Shown piece after piece: positions 16,574-26,292 of a stretch of 64,000 bases of DNA. Source of the DNA: Gammaproteobacteria bacterium HGW-Gammaproteobacteria-13 (GTDB lineage: Bacteria; Pseudomonadota; Gammaproteobacteria; Pseudomonadales; Pseudomonadaceae). The DNA lies in NCBI GenBank assembly GCA_002840155.1, contig PGZH01000011.1:1-64000 (forward strand). The letters run 5' to 3'. The translations under genes were made by a program, and so were the position numbers. Under the pieces are notes generated by a model. The model saw only the letters and a program-made list of their open reading frames with translations. It did no database searches and was not told the DNA's origin. Position 1 is the stretch's first letter. Each line of letters begins with the position of its first letter.

Positions 16574-17575
16574 ATGAGCGTAGAGATCAAGACCAATACG
16601 GTGGAAACCCTCCGCCACACCTACGGCAACCTGCAACGCCGTTTCGGCGACAAGCCGGCGAGCCGCTATCAGGAAGCCAGCTACGACATCGAAGCGACGA
16701 CCAACTTCCACTACCGGCCGTTGTGGGACCCGCATCGGCAGCTCAACGACCCCAGCCGTACGGCGATCCGCATGGTCGACTGGCATGCGGTCACCGACCC
16801 GCGCCAGTACTTCTACGGTGCCTATGTACAGACCCGGGCGCGCATGCAAGAAGCCACCGAGCATGCCTACAGCTTCTGCGAGAAGCGCGGCCTGCTGAGC
16901 CGCCTGCCCGAAGCGCTGCAGCAGAAGATCCTGCGTTGCCTGGTGCCGCTGCGCCACGCCGAGATGGGCGCCAACATGAACAACAGCGGCATTGCCGGCG
17001 ACTGCATCGCCGGCACCATGACCCAACTGCACATCTATCAGGCCATGGATCGTCTGGGCATTGGCCAGTACCTGTCGCGCATCGGCCTGCTGCTCGGCGA
17101 GGGCAGCGGCAGTGCGCTGGACCAGGCCAAGGCTTACTGGATGGACGATCCGATCTGGCAAGGTCTGCGCCGCTACGTCGAAGACAGCCTGGTGATCAAG
17201 GACTGGTTCGAACTGGCCCTGGCGCAGAACCTGCTGCTCGACGGCATGAGCTACCCGCTGATGTACCAGCGCTTCGACCAGCAACTGGGCGAAGAGGGCG
17301 CCGCCGACCTGTCGATGCTCACCGAATTCATGCGCGATTGGTACGCCGAAAGCACCCGCTGGGTCGACGCCATGCTCAAGGTGGTGTTGGCCGAAAGCGC
17401 AGAGAACCGCGAGCAGATCCAGGCCTGGGTGGATACCTGGGAACCGCGCGCCTATGCCGCCCTGCAACCGCTGGCCGAAGCCGCCACCGGCCAGGCCGCC
17501 CTCGACGAGGTGCGCGCCGCGCTGGCCGCGCGCCTGCACAAGCTCGGGCTGCGCAGCCCAGGAGTAGCCGCATGA
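16574..17575 (+). CDS. dmpL: Phenol hydroxylase P1, oxygenase small subunit
   Basis: This 333-residue protein is the beta subunit of the multicomponent phenol hydroxylase oxygenase. It starts MSVEIKTNTVETLRHTYGNL and contains the family segments FHYRPLWDP, YFYGAYVQTRARMQE and NNSGIAGDCIAGTMTQLH. Members of this subunit family resemble the alpha subunit fold but lack the di-iron ligands and pair with it structurally. Its stop overlaps the dmpM start (ATGA), implying coupled translation. Length is normal. Confidence 0.95.
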   Translation: MSVEIKTNTVETLRHTYGNLQRRFGDKPASRYQEASYDIEATTNFHYRPLWDPHRQLNDPSRTAIRMVDWHAVTDPRQYFYGAYVQTRARMQEATEHAYSFCEKRGLLSRLPEALQQKILRCLVPLRHAEMGANMNNSGIAGDCIAGTMTQLHIYQAMDRLGIGQYLSRIGLLLGEGSGSALDQAKAYWMDDPIWQGLRRYVEDSLVIKDWFELALAQNLLLDGMSYPLMYQRFDQQLGEEGAADLSMLTEFMRDWYAESTRWVDAMLKVVLAESAENREQIQAWVDTWEPRAYAALQPLAEAATGQAALDEVRAALAARLHKLGLRSPGVAA

Positions 17576-17844
17576 AACAACTGGCTTTCATCGTGTTCCA
17601 GGACAACGACAACGCACGTTACCTGGTGGACGCCATCACCCAGGACAACCCCCACGCCGAGGTTCAGTACCAGCCCGCGATGATCCGCATCCAGGCCGAG
17701 AAACGCCTGGAAATCCGCCGCGCGACAGTGGAGGAAATGATCGGTCGCGAGTGGGACGTCCAGGAAATGCTCATCGACGTGATCAGCATCGGCGGCAACG
17801 TGGCCGAGGACGACGACAGCTTCGTCCTCGAGTGGAAGAACTAG
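17572..17844 (+). CDS. dmpM: Phenol hydroxylase P2, activator protein
   Basis: This 90-residue cofactorless effector starts MKQLAFIVFQDNDNARYLVD at 17572 and ends FVLEWKN at 17844. It is too short for a 100-codon filter and is easily missed because a longer nonsense frame covers it. The MmoB/DmpM family binds the oxygenase and speeds turnover. The conserved middle (EKRLEIRRATVEEMIGREWD) and the acidic C-terminus are present. It overlaps dmpL by four bases and is followed after 10 bases by dmpN with a good AGGAG site. Confidence 0.95.
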   Translation: MKQLAFIVFQDNDNARYLVDAITQDNPHAEVQYQPAMIRIQAEKRLEIRRATVEEMIGREWDVQEMLIDVISIGGNVAEDDDSFVLEWKN

Positions 17845-17854
17845 GAGGCAGACC

Positions 17855-19408
17855 ATGACAACCCAGAAGAAAAAACTCAGCCTGAAAGACAAGTACCAGT
17901 ACCTGACCCGCGACATGGCCTGGGAACCGAGCTACCAGAAGAAGGCCGACATCTTCCCCGACGAGGATTTCGAGGGCATTAAGATCACCGACTGGGACAA
18001 GTGGGAAGACCCGTTCCGTCTGACCATGGATGCCTACTGGAAATACCAGGCCGAGAAAGAGAAGAAGCTCTACGCGATTTTCGACGCCTTCGCGCAGAAC
18101 AACGGCCACCAGAACATCTCCGATGCACGTTACGTGAATGCCCTGAAGCTGTTCCTCACCGGCGTTTCGCCGCTGGAATACGGCGCCTTCCAGGGCTACT
18201 CGCGGGCTGGCCGGCAGTTCAGCGGCGCCGGCGCGCGGGTCGCCTGCCAGATGCAGGCGATCGACGAGCTGCGCCACGTGCAGACGCAGATCCATGCGAT
18301 GAGCCACTACAACAAGCACTTCAACGGCCTGCATGATTTCGCCCACATGCACGACCGGGTGTGGTTCCTCTCGGTGCCCAAGTCGTTCTTCGACGACGCG
18401 CGCTCGGCCGGCCCGTTCGAGTTCCTCACCGCCATCTCGTTCTCCTTCGAGTACGTGCTGACCAACCTGCTGTTCGTGCCGTTCATGTCCGGCGCCGCCT
18501 ACAACGGCGACATGGCCACGGTCACCTTCGGCTTCTCCGCGCAGTCGGACGAAGCGCGGCACATGACCCTCGGCCTGGAAGTGATCAAGTTCATGCTCGA
18601 ACAGCACGAAGACAACGTGCCGATCATCCAACGCTGGATCGACAAGTGGTTCTGGCGCGGTTACCGCCTGCTCAGCCTGGTCGGCATGATGATGGACTAC
18701 ATGCTGCCGAACAAAGTGATGTCCTGGGCCGAAGCCTGGGAGGTGTATTACGAGCAGAACGGCGGCGCGCTGTTCAAGGACCTCGAGCGCTACGGCATCC
18801 GCCCGCCGAAGTACCAGGACCAGGCCAACATCGGCAAGCAGCACATCACCCACCAGATTTGGGCGACCTTTTACCAGTACAGCCAGGCCACCAACTTCCA
18901 CACCTGGATTCCCAGCCAGGAAGAGCAGCAGTGGCTCGCGGAAAAGTACCCGGACAGCTTCGACAAGTACTACCGCCCGCGTTTCGACCACTGGCAGGAG
19001 CAGCATGCCAAAGGCCAGCGCTTCTACAACCACACCCTGCCGCAGCTGTGCCAGGTGTGCCAGGTGCCGGCGCTGTTCACCGAGCCGGACGACCCGACCA
19101 CCCTCAGCCACCGGCAGATCGAGCACGAGGGCGAGCGCTATCACTTCTGCTCCGATGGCTGCTGCGACATCTTCCAGCACGAACCGGAGAAGTACATCCA
19201 GGCCTGGCTGCCGGTGCACCAGATCTACCAGGGCAACTGCGAGGGTGGCGACGTGCAGACCGTGGTGGAGAAGTACTACCACCTGAAAATCGGGGTGGAC
19301 AACCTCGAGTACGTCGGCTCGCCTGAGTACCTGCGCTGGCTGGCCTGGAAGAAACTCGGCACCCCGGCAGCGCCCGCCGGCACGGACACCACGCGCGACG
19401 CCGCCTGA
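17855..19408 (+). CDS. dmpN: Phenol hydroxylase P3, oxygenase large (di-iron) subunit
   Basis: This 517-residue protein is the catalytic alpha subunit, which inserts oxygen to make catechol from phenol. The two ExxH iron motifs are visible as DELRHVQTQ (about residue 144) and SDEARHMTLG (about 231). The C-terminal quarter carries a YHS-type zinc-like domain (CQVCQVPALF, then HFCSDGCCDIFQHEPEKY). Length is typical. The gene is followed by a small intercistronic hairpin before dmpO. The long minus-strand frame covering this gene is only an antisense shadow produced by its biased codon use. Confidence 0.96.
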   Translation: MTTQKKKLSLKDKYQYLTRDMAWEPSYQKKADIFPDEDFEGIKITDWDKWEDPFRLTMDAYWKYQAEKEKKLYAIFDAFAQNNGHQNISDARYVNALKLFLTGVSPLEYGAFQGYSRAGRQFSGAGARVACQMQAIDELRHVQTQIHAMSHYNKHFNGLHDFAHMHDRVWFLSVPKSFFDDARSAGPFEFLTAISFSFEYVLTNLLFVPFMSGAAYNGDMATVTFGFSAQSDEARHMTLGLEVIKFMLEQHEDNVPIIQRWIDKWFWRGYRLLSLVGMMMDYMLPNKVMSWAEAWEVYYEQNGGALFKDLERYGIRPPKYQDQANIGKQHITHQIWATFYQYSQATNFHTWIPSQEEQQWLAEKYPDSFDKYYRPRFDHWQEQHAKGQRFYNHTLPQLCQVCQVPALFTEPDDPTTLSHRQIEHEGERYHFCSDGCCDIFQHEPEKYIQAWLPVHQIYQGNCEGGDVQTVVEKYYHLKIGVDNLEYVGSPEYLRWLAWKKLGTPAAPAGTDTTRDAA

Positions 19409-19413
19409 TGCGT

Positions 19414-19430
19414 CACCCCGGGTCGGGGTG
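19414..19430 (+). other. Intercistronic hairpin dmpN-dmpO
   Basis: CACCCCG (19414-19420) and CGGGGTG (19424-19430) form a tight stem with loop GGT in the 72-base gap. It lacks a T-run, so it more likely protects or tunes the mRNA than terminates it. Confidence 0.45.
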
Positions 19431-19480
19431 GCGCTGCCGCCCCTGACCACCCCCGATTCCAAGAACAAGAGGGTCAGCTC

Positions 19481-19840
19481 ATGACTGTTAACGCGATCAG
19501 CGAATACCGCGCCACGCCGCGCGACCTGCAAGCCAATTTCCATGGCATGCAGATGCTCTACGTCTACTGGGAAAAGCACCTGATGTTCTGCTCGCCCTTC
19601 GCCTTTCTCGTCGCCCCGGCGATGACCTTCGGCGCGTTTATCGAGCAGGTGTTCACGGATGCGATCAAAGCCCATCCAGACAGTGCCCGCATCGATTTCA
19701 GCGAGGCCGTGTGGCTGCTCAATGGCCAGCCGTTCACTGCCGATCCCGGCGCCAGCCTGGAAGCCAACGGCATCGACCACAAGAGCCTGCTGCGCCTGAG
19801 CACGCCAGGCTTGAACGGCGTTCAGGGTTCGTGCAGCTGA
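19481..19840 (+). CDS. dmpO: Phenol hydroxylase P4 subunit
   Basis: This 119-residue protein is the gamma subunit of the oxygenase (MTVNAISEYRATPRDLQANF, then YVYWEKHLMFCSPFAFLV). It belongs to the small DmpO/TmoB-like subunit family and completes the alpha-beta-gamma oxygenase. It ends 10 bases before dmpP. Length and wording are normal. Confidence 0.94.
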   Translation: MTVNAISEYRATPRDLQANFHGMQMLYVYWEKHLMFCSPFAFLVAPAMTFGAFIEQVFTDAIKAHPDSARIDFSEAVWLLNGQPFTADPGASLEANGIDHKSLLRLSTPGLNGVQGSCS

Positions 19841-19850
19841 GAGGTGTGCC

Positions 19851-20912
19851 ATGAGTTACAACGTCACCATTGAACCGACCGGCGAAGTGATCGAAGTGGA
19901 GGACGGCCAGACCATCCTCCAGGCCGCCCTGCGCCAGGGCGTCTGGCTGCCGTTCGCCTGCGGCCACGGCACCTGCGCCACCTGCAAGGTGCAGGTGGTC
20001 GAGGGCGAAGTGGATATCGGCGAAGCCTCGCCGTTCGCCCTGATGGACATCGAGCGCGACGAGCGCAAGGTGCTGGCCTGCTGTGCCATACCGCTCTCCG
20101 ACCTGGTGATCGAGGCCGACGTCGATGCCGACCCGGACTTCCTCGGCCATCCGGTCGAGGATTACCGCGGCGTGGTCAGTGCCATCGTCGACCTGTCGCC
20201 GACCATCAAAGGCCTGCACATCAAGCTGGATCGGCCCATGCCGTTCCAGGCCGGGCAGTACGTCAACCTGGCGTTGCCGGGCATCGACGGCACCCGTGCC
20301 TTCTCGCTGGCCAACCCGCCGAGCCGGAACGACGAAGTCGAGTTGCACGTGCGCCTGGTCGAGGGCGGTGCAGTCACCGGCTTTATCCACAAGCAACTGA
20401 AAGTCGGCGACTCGGTGGAGCTGTCCGGGCCTTATGGGCAGTTCTTCGTGCGCGACTCGCAGCCCGGCGACCTGATCTTCATCGCCGGCGGCTCGGGGTT
20501 ATCGAGCCCGCAGTCGATGATCCTCGATCTGCTTGAGCGCGGCGATACGCGGCGGATCACCCTGTTCCAGGGCGCGCGCAATGTCGCCGAGCTGTACAAC
20601 CGCGAGCTGTTCGAGGCGCTGGCCGCGCAGCACCCGCACTTCAGCTATGTGCCGGCGCTCAACCAGGCCAATGACGACCCCGCGTGGCAAGGCTTCAAGG
20701 GCTTCGTCCACGACGCCGCCAAGGCGCATTTCGACGGCCGCTTCGGCGGGCAGAAAGCCTACCTGTGCGGCCCGCCGCCGATGATCGACGCGGCCATCAC
20801 CACCCTGATGCAAGGTCGCTTGTTCGAGCGCGACATCTTTATGGAGCGCTTCTACACCGCCGCCGATGGTGCCGGCGAGAGCACCCGTTCGGCCCTGTTC
20901 AAGCGCATCTGA
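19851..20912 (+). CDS. dmpP: Phenol hydroxylase P5, NADH:ferredoxin-type reductase
   Basis: This 353-residue protein passes electrons from NADH to the di-iron oxygenase. Residues 1-90 are a plant-type 2Fe-2S domain with FACGHGTCATC and a later Cys in VLACCAIP. The FAD domain has RAFSLANPPS (the RxxS FAD motif) and the NAD domain starts IFIAGGSGLSSPQSM and ends with AYLCGPPPMIDAA. Domain order (ferredoxin-FAD-NAD) and length match CF600-type P5. It lies 10 bases after dmpO and 8 bases before dmpQ. Confidence 0.95.
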   Translation: MSYNVTIEPTGEVIEVEDGQTILQAALRQGVWLPFACGHGTCATCKVQVVEGEVDIGEASPFALMDIERDERKVLACCAIPLSDLVIEADVDADPDFLGHPVEDYRGVVSAIVDLSPTIKGLHIKLDRPMPFQAGQYVNLALPGIDGTRAFSLANPPSRNDEVELHVRLVEGGAVTGFIHKQLKVGDSVELSGPYGQFFVRDSQPGDLIFIAGGSGLSSPQSMILDLLERGDTRRITLFQGARNVAELYNRELFEALAAQHPHFSYVPALNQANDDPAWQGFKGFVHDAAKAHFDGRFGGQKAYLCGPPPMIDAAITTLMQGRLFERDIFMERFYTAADGAGESTRSALFKRI

Positions 20913-20920
20913 GGTAAGCC

Positions 20921-21259
20921 ATGAACCATGCCGGTTATGAGATTCGCGAAACCCTCAGCGGCCAGACCTTCCGTTGCCTGCCCGGCCAGTCGGTGCTGAG
21001 GGCGATGGAGCAACAGGGCAAGCGCTGCGTGCCGGTGGGTTGCCGCGGCGGCGGCTGCGGGCTGTGCAAGGTGCGCGTGCTGAGCGGCACCTACCAGTGC
21101 CACAAGATGAGTTGCAGCCATGTGCCGCCGGAGGCGGCCAAGCAGGGCCTGGCCCTGGCCTGTCAGCTGTTTCCGCAATCCGACCTGAGTATCGAATGCC
21201 TGCGCCGCCAAGGCCCGGGCGACCACAACAACAAGAACCAGCAAGAGGTGTCGTCATGA
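20921..21259 (+). CDS. dmpQ: Chloroplast-type ferredoxin DmpQ/XylT
   Basis: This 112-residue 2Fe-2S ferredoxin has the cluster-binding loop [15 protein letters not shown] and a fourth Cys in LALACQ. DmpQ/XylT ferredoxins reactivate catechol 2,3-dioxygenase by reducing iron that has been oxidised by poor substrates. Its TGA overlaps the dmpB ATG (21256-21259), matching a role tied to DmpB. Confidence 0.93.
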   Translation: MNHAGYEIRETLSGQTFRCLPGQSVLRAMEQQGKRCVPVGCRGGGCGLCKVRVLSGTYQCHKMSCSHVPPEAAKQGLALACQLFPQSDLSIECLRRQGPGDHNNKNQQEVSS

Positions 21260-22179
21260 AAAAAGGCGTTTTGCGCCCCGGTCACGTCCAGTTGCGCGTA
21301 CTCAATCTGGAGAGTGCCCTGACCCATTACCGCGACCTGCTCGGCCTGATCGAGATGGACCGCGACGAGCAAGGGCGCGTCTACCTGAAGGCCTGGACCG
21401 AGGTCGACAAATTCTCTCTGGTGCTGCGCGAGGCCACCGAGCCAGGCATGGATTTCATGGGGTTCAAGGTGATCGACGAGGACTGCCTGAACCGCCTCAC
21501 CGAGGACCTGCTCAACTATGGCTGTCTGGTCGAGAGTATCGCCGCCGGCGAACTTAAGGGGTGTGGCCGACGGGTGCGCTTCCGGGCACCGTCCGGGCAC
21601 TTCTTCGAGCTCTATGCGGACAAGGAATACACCGGTAAATGGGGGGTCGAGGAGATCAATCCCGAGGCCTGGCCGCGCGATTTAAAGGGCATGCGCGCCG
21701 TGCGTTTCGACCACTGCCTGATGTATGGCGACGAGCTGCAGGCGACCTACGAACTGTTCACTGAGGTGCTCGGTTTCTACCTGGCCGAGCAGGTGATCGA
21801 CGACAACGGCACGCGCATCGCGCAGTTCCTCAGCCTGTCGACCAAGGCCCACGACGTGGCCTTTATCCAGCACGCGGAGAAGGGCAAGTTCCATCACGTC
21901 TCGTTCTTCCTGGAAACCTGGGAAGACGTGCTGCGCGCCGCCGACCTGATTTCCATGACCGACACCTCGATCGACATCGGCCCGACCCGCCACGGCCTGA
22001 CCCATGGCAAGACCATTTACTTCTTCGACCCCTCGGGCAACCGCAACGAGGTGTTCTGCGGTGGCGATTACAACTACCAGGATCACAAGCCCGTGACCTG
22101 GCTGGCCAAGGACCTGGGCAAGGCCATTTTTTACCACGACCGGGTGCTCAACGAACGTTTCCTGACCGTGCTCACCTGA
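21256..22179 (+). CDS. dmpB: Catechol 2,3-dioxygenase
   Basis: This 307-residue extradiol dioxygenase starts [20 protein letters not shown] at the ATG at 21256; an upstream-extended frame runs through dmpQ out of phase. The three Fe(II) ligands are at the family positions His153 (RFDHCLMYG), His214 (KFHHVSFF) and Glu265 (NRNEVFCGG). It opens the catechol ring between C2 and C3, giving yellow 2-hydroxymuconic semialdehyde. The gene is translationally coupled to dmpQ, its reactivating ferredoxin, and is followed 34 bases later by dmpC. Confidence 0.97.
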   Translation: MKKGVLRPGHVQLRVLNLESALTHYRDLLGLIEMDRDEQGRVYLKAWTEVDKFSLVLREATEPGMDFMGFKVIDEDCLNRLTEDLLNYGCLVESIAAGELKGCGRRVRFRAPSGHFFELYADKEYTGKWGVEEINPEAWPRDLKGMRAVRFDHCLMYGDELQATYELFTEVLGFYLAEQVIDDNGTRIAQFLSLSTKAHDVAFIQHAEKGKFHHVSFFLETWEDVLRAADLISMTDTSIDIGPTRHGLTHGKTIYFFDPSGNRNEVFCGGDYNYQDHKPVTWLAKDLGKAIFYHDRVLNERFLTVLT

Positions 22180-22213
22180 AAGCCCGGCTCGCCTTTTTGC
22201 AGAGATTGCGCAG

Positions 22214-23674
22214 ATGAAAGAGATCAAGCACTTCATTAACGGTGCCTTCGTCGGTTCGGCCAGCGGTCGTACCTTCGACGACATCAACCCGGCCAACGGC
22301 CAGGTGATCGGCCGCGTGCACGAGGCCGGCCGCGCCGAGGTCGATGCCGCGGTGCAGGCTGCACGTGCCGCGCTGAGCGGGCCGTGGGGCGCGATGAGCG
22401 TGGCCGAGCGGGCGGACATTCTGCACCGCGTGGCCGATGGCATCAGCGCGCGCTTCGACGAGTTCCTCGAGGCCGAATGCCTGGACACCGGCAAGCCGAA
22501 ATCCCTGGCTTCGCATATCGATATTCCGCGCGGCGCGGCCAACTTCAAGGTGTTCGCCGACCTGCTGAAGAACGTGCCCAGCGAAGCCTTCGAGATGGCC
22601 ACGCCGGACGGCAGCGGCGCGATCAACTACGCCGTGCGCCGCCCCAAGGGGGTGATCGGGGTGATCAGCCCGTGGAACCTGCCGCTGTTGCTGATGACCT
22701 GGAAGGTCGGCCCGGCCCTGGCCTGCGGCAACACCGTGGTGGTCAAGCCCTCCGAGGAAACCCCGCTGACCACCACCCTGCTCGGCGAGGTGATGCAGGC
22801 CGCCGGCGTGCCGGCCGGGGTGTACAACGTGGTGCATGGTTTCGGTGGCGATTCCGCCGGGGCCTTCCTCACCGAGCACGCGGATGTCGATGCCTTCACC
22901 TTCACGGGTGAAACCGGCACCGGCGAGTTGATCATGCGCGCCGCCGCCAAAGGCGTGCGCCAGGTCTCGCTGGAGCTGGGCGGCAAGAACGCCGGCATCG
23001 TCTTCGCCGACTGCGACATGGATAAGGCCATCGAAGGCACGCTGCGTTCGGCCTTCGCCAACTGCGGTCAGGTGTGCCTGGGCACCGAGCGGCTGTATGT
23101 CGAGCGCTCGATTTTCGAGGAGTTTGTCGCCCGTCTGAAGGCCGGTGCCGAGAGCCTGGTGATCGGCCCGCCGGACGACCCGACGAGCAACTTCGGCCCG
23201 CTGGTCAGCCTCAAGCACCGCGAGAAGGTGCTGTCCTACTACCAGCAAGCCGTCGCCGACGGCGCCACCGTGGTCACCGGCGGCGGCGTGCCGCAGATGC
23301 CGGACGCCTTGGCGGGCGGCGCCTGGGTACAGCCGACCATCTGGACCGGCTTGGCCGACGACTCGGCGGTGGTCACCGAGGAAATCTTCGGGCCGTGCTG
23401 CCATATCCGTCCGTTCGACAGCGAAGCCGAAGCCGTCGCCCTGGCCAACAGCCTGCCCTATGGCCTGTCCGCCACCCTCTGGAGCGAAAACGTCAGCCGC
23501 GCGCACCGCGTCGCCGGGCAGTTGGAGGCCGGCATCGTCTGGGTCAACAGTTGGTTCCTGCGCGATCTGCGTACCGCCTTCGGCGGCAGCAAGCAATCCG
23601 GGATCGGTCGGGAAGGGGGTGTGCACTCGCTGGAGTTCTACACCGAACTGAAAAACATCTGCGTGAAGTTGTGA
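22214..23674 (+). CDS. dmpC: 2-Hydroxymuconic semialdehyde dehydrogenase
   Basis: This 486-residue aldehyde dehydrogenase has the NAD-binding PWNLPLLLMTWK segment, the catalytic Glu in LELGGKNAGIVF and the nucleophile Cys in NCGQVCLGTERLYVE. It starts the 4-oxalocrotonate branch of the meta pathway by oxidising the ring-cleavage aldehyde to 2-hydroxymuconate. It lies between dmpB and dmpD, four bases before the GTG that precedes the dmpD ATG. Length is as expected. Confidence 0.95.
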   Translation: MKEIKHFINGAFVGSASGRTFDDINPANGQVIGRVHEAGRAEVDAAVQAARAALSGPWGAMSVAERADILHRVADGISARFDEFLEAECLDTGKPKSLASHIDIPRGAANFKVFADLLKNVPSEAFEMATPDGSGAINYAVRRPKGVIGVISPWNLPLLLMTWKVGPALACGNTVVVKPSEETPLTTTLLGEVMQAAGVPAGVYNVVHGFGGDSAGAFLTEHADVDAFTFTGETGTGELIMRAAAKGVRQVSLELGGKNAGIVFADCDMDKAIEGTLRSAFANCGQVCLGTERLYVERSIFEEFVARLKAGAESLVIGPPDDPTSNFGPLVSLKHREKVLSYYQQAVADGATVVTGGGVPQMPDALAGGAWVQPTIWTGLADDSAVVTEEIFGPCCHIRPFDSEAEAVALANSLPYGLSATLWSENVSRAHRVAGQLEAGIVWVNSWFLRDLRTAFGGSKQSGIGREGGVHSLEFYTELKNICVKL

Positions 23675-23681
23675 GGCCGTG

Positions 23682-24530
23682 ATGAACGCACCCCAGAACA
23701 GCCCGGAAATCGGCCGCGAAATCCTCGCCGCCGGCTATCGCACCAACCTGCACGACAGCGGCGAAGGCTTCCCGCTGATGATGATCCACGGCTCCGGACC
23801 CGGCGTTACCGCCTGGGCCAACTGGCGCCTGGTGATGCCCGAGCTGGCCAAGCGCCGCCGGGTGATCGCCCCGGACATGCTGGGCTTCGGCTACAGCGAA
23901 CGCCCGGCCGATGGTCAGTACCACCAACAGCGCTGGGTCGAACACGCGCTCGGCGTGCTGGATGCCCTGGGCATCGAACAGGCCGATCTGGTCGGTAACT
24001 CCTTCGGTGGCGGCCTGGCCCTGGCCCTGGCCATCCGCCACCCCGAGCGCGTGCGCCGGCTGGTGCTGATGGGCAGCGCCGGGGTGAGCTTTCCGATCAC
24101 CCCGGGCCTGGATGATGTGTGGGGCTATGAGCCGTCCTTCGCCACCATGCGCCGGCTGATGGACACCTTCGCCTACGACCGCAGCCTGGTCACCGACGAG
24201 TTGGCCGAGCTGCGTTACCAGGCCAGCATCCGCCCCGGTTTTCAGGAGTCGTTCGCGCAGATGTTCCCCGCACCGCGCCAGCGCTGGGTCGATGGCCTGG
24301 CCAGCAGCGAGGCGCAGATCCGCGCCTTGCCCCACGAAACCCTGGTGATCCATGGCCGCGAGGATCAGGTGATCCCCCTGGCCGCTTCGCTGACCCTGGC
24401 CGAGTGGATCGTTCGCGCGCAATTGCACGTGTTCGGCCAGTGCGGCCACTGGACACAGATCGAACACGCCACCCGCTTCGCGCGCCTGGTCGGGGATTTC
24501 CTCGCCGAAGCCGACGCCCGCCATTCCTGA
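23682..24530 (+). CDS. dmpD: 2-Hydroxymuconic semialdehyde hydrolase
   Basis: This 282-residue alpha/beta hydrolase acts in the hydrolytic branch of meta cleavage (needed for ketone products of ortho-substituted catechols). The oxyanion loop is HGSGPGVTAWANWR, the nucleophile elbow GNSFGGG (Ser near residue 107), the acid in HGREDQVIP and the catalytic His in GQCGHWTQIEH. An ATG at 23682 directly follows an in-frame GTG at 23679; the ATG is preferred. Confidence 0.94.
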   Translation: MNAPQNSPEIGREILAAGYRTNLHDSGEGFPLMMIHGSGPGVTAWANWRLVMPELAKRRRVIAPDMLGFGYSERPADGQYHQQRWVEHALGVLDALGIEQADLVGNSFGGGLALALAIRHPERVRRLVLMGSAGVSFPITPGLDDVWGYEPSFATMRRLMDTFAYDRSLVTDELAELRYQASIRPGFQESFAQMFPAPRQRWVDGLASSEAQIRALPHETLVIHGREDQVIPLAASLTLAEWIVRAQLHVFGQCGHWTQIEHATRFARLVGDFLAEADARHS

Positions 24531-24541
24531 GAGAGACCGAC

Positions 24542-25327
24542 ATGGACCAGATAATGATCAACGAGCTCGGCGACGAGCTGTACCAGGCCATGCTCAACCG
24601 CGAGGCGATCAGCCCGCTGACCGAGCGTGGCTTCGACATCAGCGTCGACGACGCCTACCACATCTCCCTGCGCCTGCTCGAACGACGCCTGGCGGCCGGC
24701 GAGAAGATCATCGGCAAGAAGATCGGCGTGACCAGCAAGGCGGTGCAAAACATGCTGGGCGTGCACCAGCCGGACTTCGGTTACCTGACCGACGCCATGG
24801 TGTTCAACAGCGGCGAAGCGGTGCCGATCAGCCAGCGACTGATGCAGCCCAAAGCCGAGGGCGAGATCGCCTTCATCCTCAAGAAGGACCTGATCGGCCC
24901 CGGCGTGACCAACGCCGACGTACTGGCCGCCACCGAGTGCGTGATGCCGTGTTTCGAGATCGTCGATTCGCGCATCCGCGACTGGAAAATCAAGATCCAG
25001 GACACCGTGGCGGACAACGCCTCCTGCGGCCTGTTCGTGCTCGGCGACCAGGCGGTATCGCCGCGTCAGGTCGACCTGGTCACCTGCGGCATGGTGGTGG
25101 AAAAGAACGGCCACATCATCAGCACCGGGGCCGGCGCCGCGGCGCTCGGTTCGCCGGTCAACTGCGTGGCCTGGCTGGCCAACACCCTGGGCCGTTTCGG
25201 CATCCCGCTGAAAGCCGGCGAGGTGATCCTGTCTGGCTCGCTGGTGCCGTTGGAGCCGGTCAAGGCCGGCGACGTGATGCGCGTGGACATCGGCGGTATC
25301 GGCAGCGCCTCCGTGCGCTTCACCTAA
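24542..25327 (+). CDS. dmpE: 2-Oxopent-4-enoate hydratase
   Basis: This 261-residue protein hydrates 2-hydroxypenta-2,4-dienoate to 4-hydroxy-2-oxovalerate. It starts MDQIMINELGDELYQAMLNR; the longer upstream frame lies inside dmpD and is rejected. Family segments KIIGKKIGVTSKAVQNMLGV, MQPKAEGEIAFIL (with the metal-binding acidic pair) and FEIVDSRI are present. It is a paralogue of DmpH, with which it shares fold and active-site layout. RBS GAGAGA precedes the start. Confidence 0.94.
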   Translation: MDQIMINELGDELYQAMLNREAISPLTERGFDISVDDAYHISLRLLERRLAAGEKIIGKKIGVTSKAVQNMLGVHQPDFGYLTDAMVFNSGEAVPISQRLMQPKAEGEIAFILKKDLIGPGVTNADVLAATECVMPCFEIVDSRIRDWKIKIQDTVADNASCGLFVLGDQAVSPRQVDLVTCGMVVEKNGHIISTGAGAAALGSPVNCVAWLANTLGRFGIPLKAGEVILSGSLVPLEPVKAGDVMRVDIGGIGSASVRFT

Positions 25328-25342
25328 CTTGGAGGCTTGCAG

Positions 25343-26281
25343 ATGAACCAGAAACTCAAAGTCGCGATCATCGGTCCGGGCAATATCGGCACCGACCTTA
25401 TGATCAAGGTGCTGCGCAACGCCAAGTACCTGGAAATGGGCGCCATGGTCGGCATCGACGCCGCCTCCGACGGTCTGGCCCGCGCTCAGCGCATGGGCGT
25501 GGCGACCACCCATGCCGGCGTCGAAGGGCTGATCAAGCTGCCCGAATTCGCCGACATCGATTTCGTCTTCGACGCCACCTCGGCCAGTGCTCACGTGCAG
25601 AACGAGGCGCTGCTGCGCCAGGCCAAACCGGGCATCCGTCTGATCGACCTGACCCCGGCGGCCATCGGCCCGTACTGCGTGCCGGTGGTCAACCTGGAAG
25701 AACACCTCGGCAAGCTCAACGTCAACATGGTCACCTGCGGTGGCCAGGCGACCATCCCGATGGTCGCCGCGGTCTCCCGCGTGGCCAAGGTCCATTACGC
25801 CGAGATCGTCGCCTCGATCAGCAGCAAGTCGGCCGGTCCCGGCACCCGCGCCAACATCGACGAGTTCACCGAGACCACCAGCAAAGCCATCGAAGTGATC
25901 GGCGGTGCGGCCAAGGGCAAGGCGATCATCATCATGAACCCGGCTGAGCCGCCGCTGATCATGCGCGACACCGTGTATGTGCTGTCCGCCGCCGCCGATG
26001 AGGCCGCCGTCGCGGCCTCGGTGGAGGAAATGGTTCAGGCGGTGCAGGCCTACGTGCCCGGCTATCGCCTGAAGCAGCAGGTGCAGTTCGACGTGATCCC
26101 CGAGTCCGCGCCGCTGAACATCCCCGGCCTCGGCCGGTTCAGCGGGTTGAAGACCTCGGTGTTCCTCGAAGTCGAAGGCGCCGCCCATTACCTGCCGGCC
26201 TACGCCGGCAACCTCGACATCATGACCTCCGCCGCGCTGGCCACTGCCGAGCGCATGGCCCAGTCGATGCTCAAGGTCTGA
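25343..26281 (+). CDS. dmpF: Acetaldehyde dehydrogenase (acylating)
   Basis: This 312-residue protein converts acetaldehyde and CoA to acetyl-CoA. The NAD motif is [14 protein letters not shown] and the catalytic Cys lies in [12 protein letters not shown]. The ATG at 25343 follows GGAGG at 25331-25335; the TTG two codons earlier is too close to that site. It works in a complex with DmpG, with acetaldehyde channelled between active sites, and the two genes are 11 bases apart. Confidence 0.95.
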   Translation: MNQKLKVAIIGPGNIGTDLMIKVLRNAKYLEMGAMVGIDAASDGLARAQRMGVATTHAGVEGLIKLPEFADIDFVFDATSASAHVQNEALLRQAKPGIRLIDLTPAAIGPYCVPVVNLEEHLGKLNVNMVTCGGQATIPMVAAVSRVAKVHYAEIVASISSKSAGPGTRANIDEFTETTSKAIEVIGGAAKGKAIIIMNPAEPPLIMRDTVYVLSAAADEAAVAASVEEMVQAVQAYVPGYRLKQQVQFDVIPESAPLNIPGLGRFSGLKTSVFLEVEGAAHYLPAYAGNLDIMTSAALATAERMAQSMLKV

Positions 26282-26292
26282 GGAGAATCGCT

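Noticed and set aside
17783..19852. A 689-codon minus-strand frame opposite dmpN
   Set aside because: It is an antisense shadow of the GC-rich dmpN gene. Its composition (runs of Val, Leu, Arg, His) is not that of a real protein and dmpN is certain.
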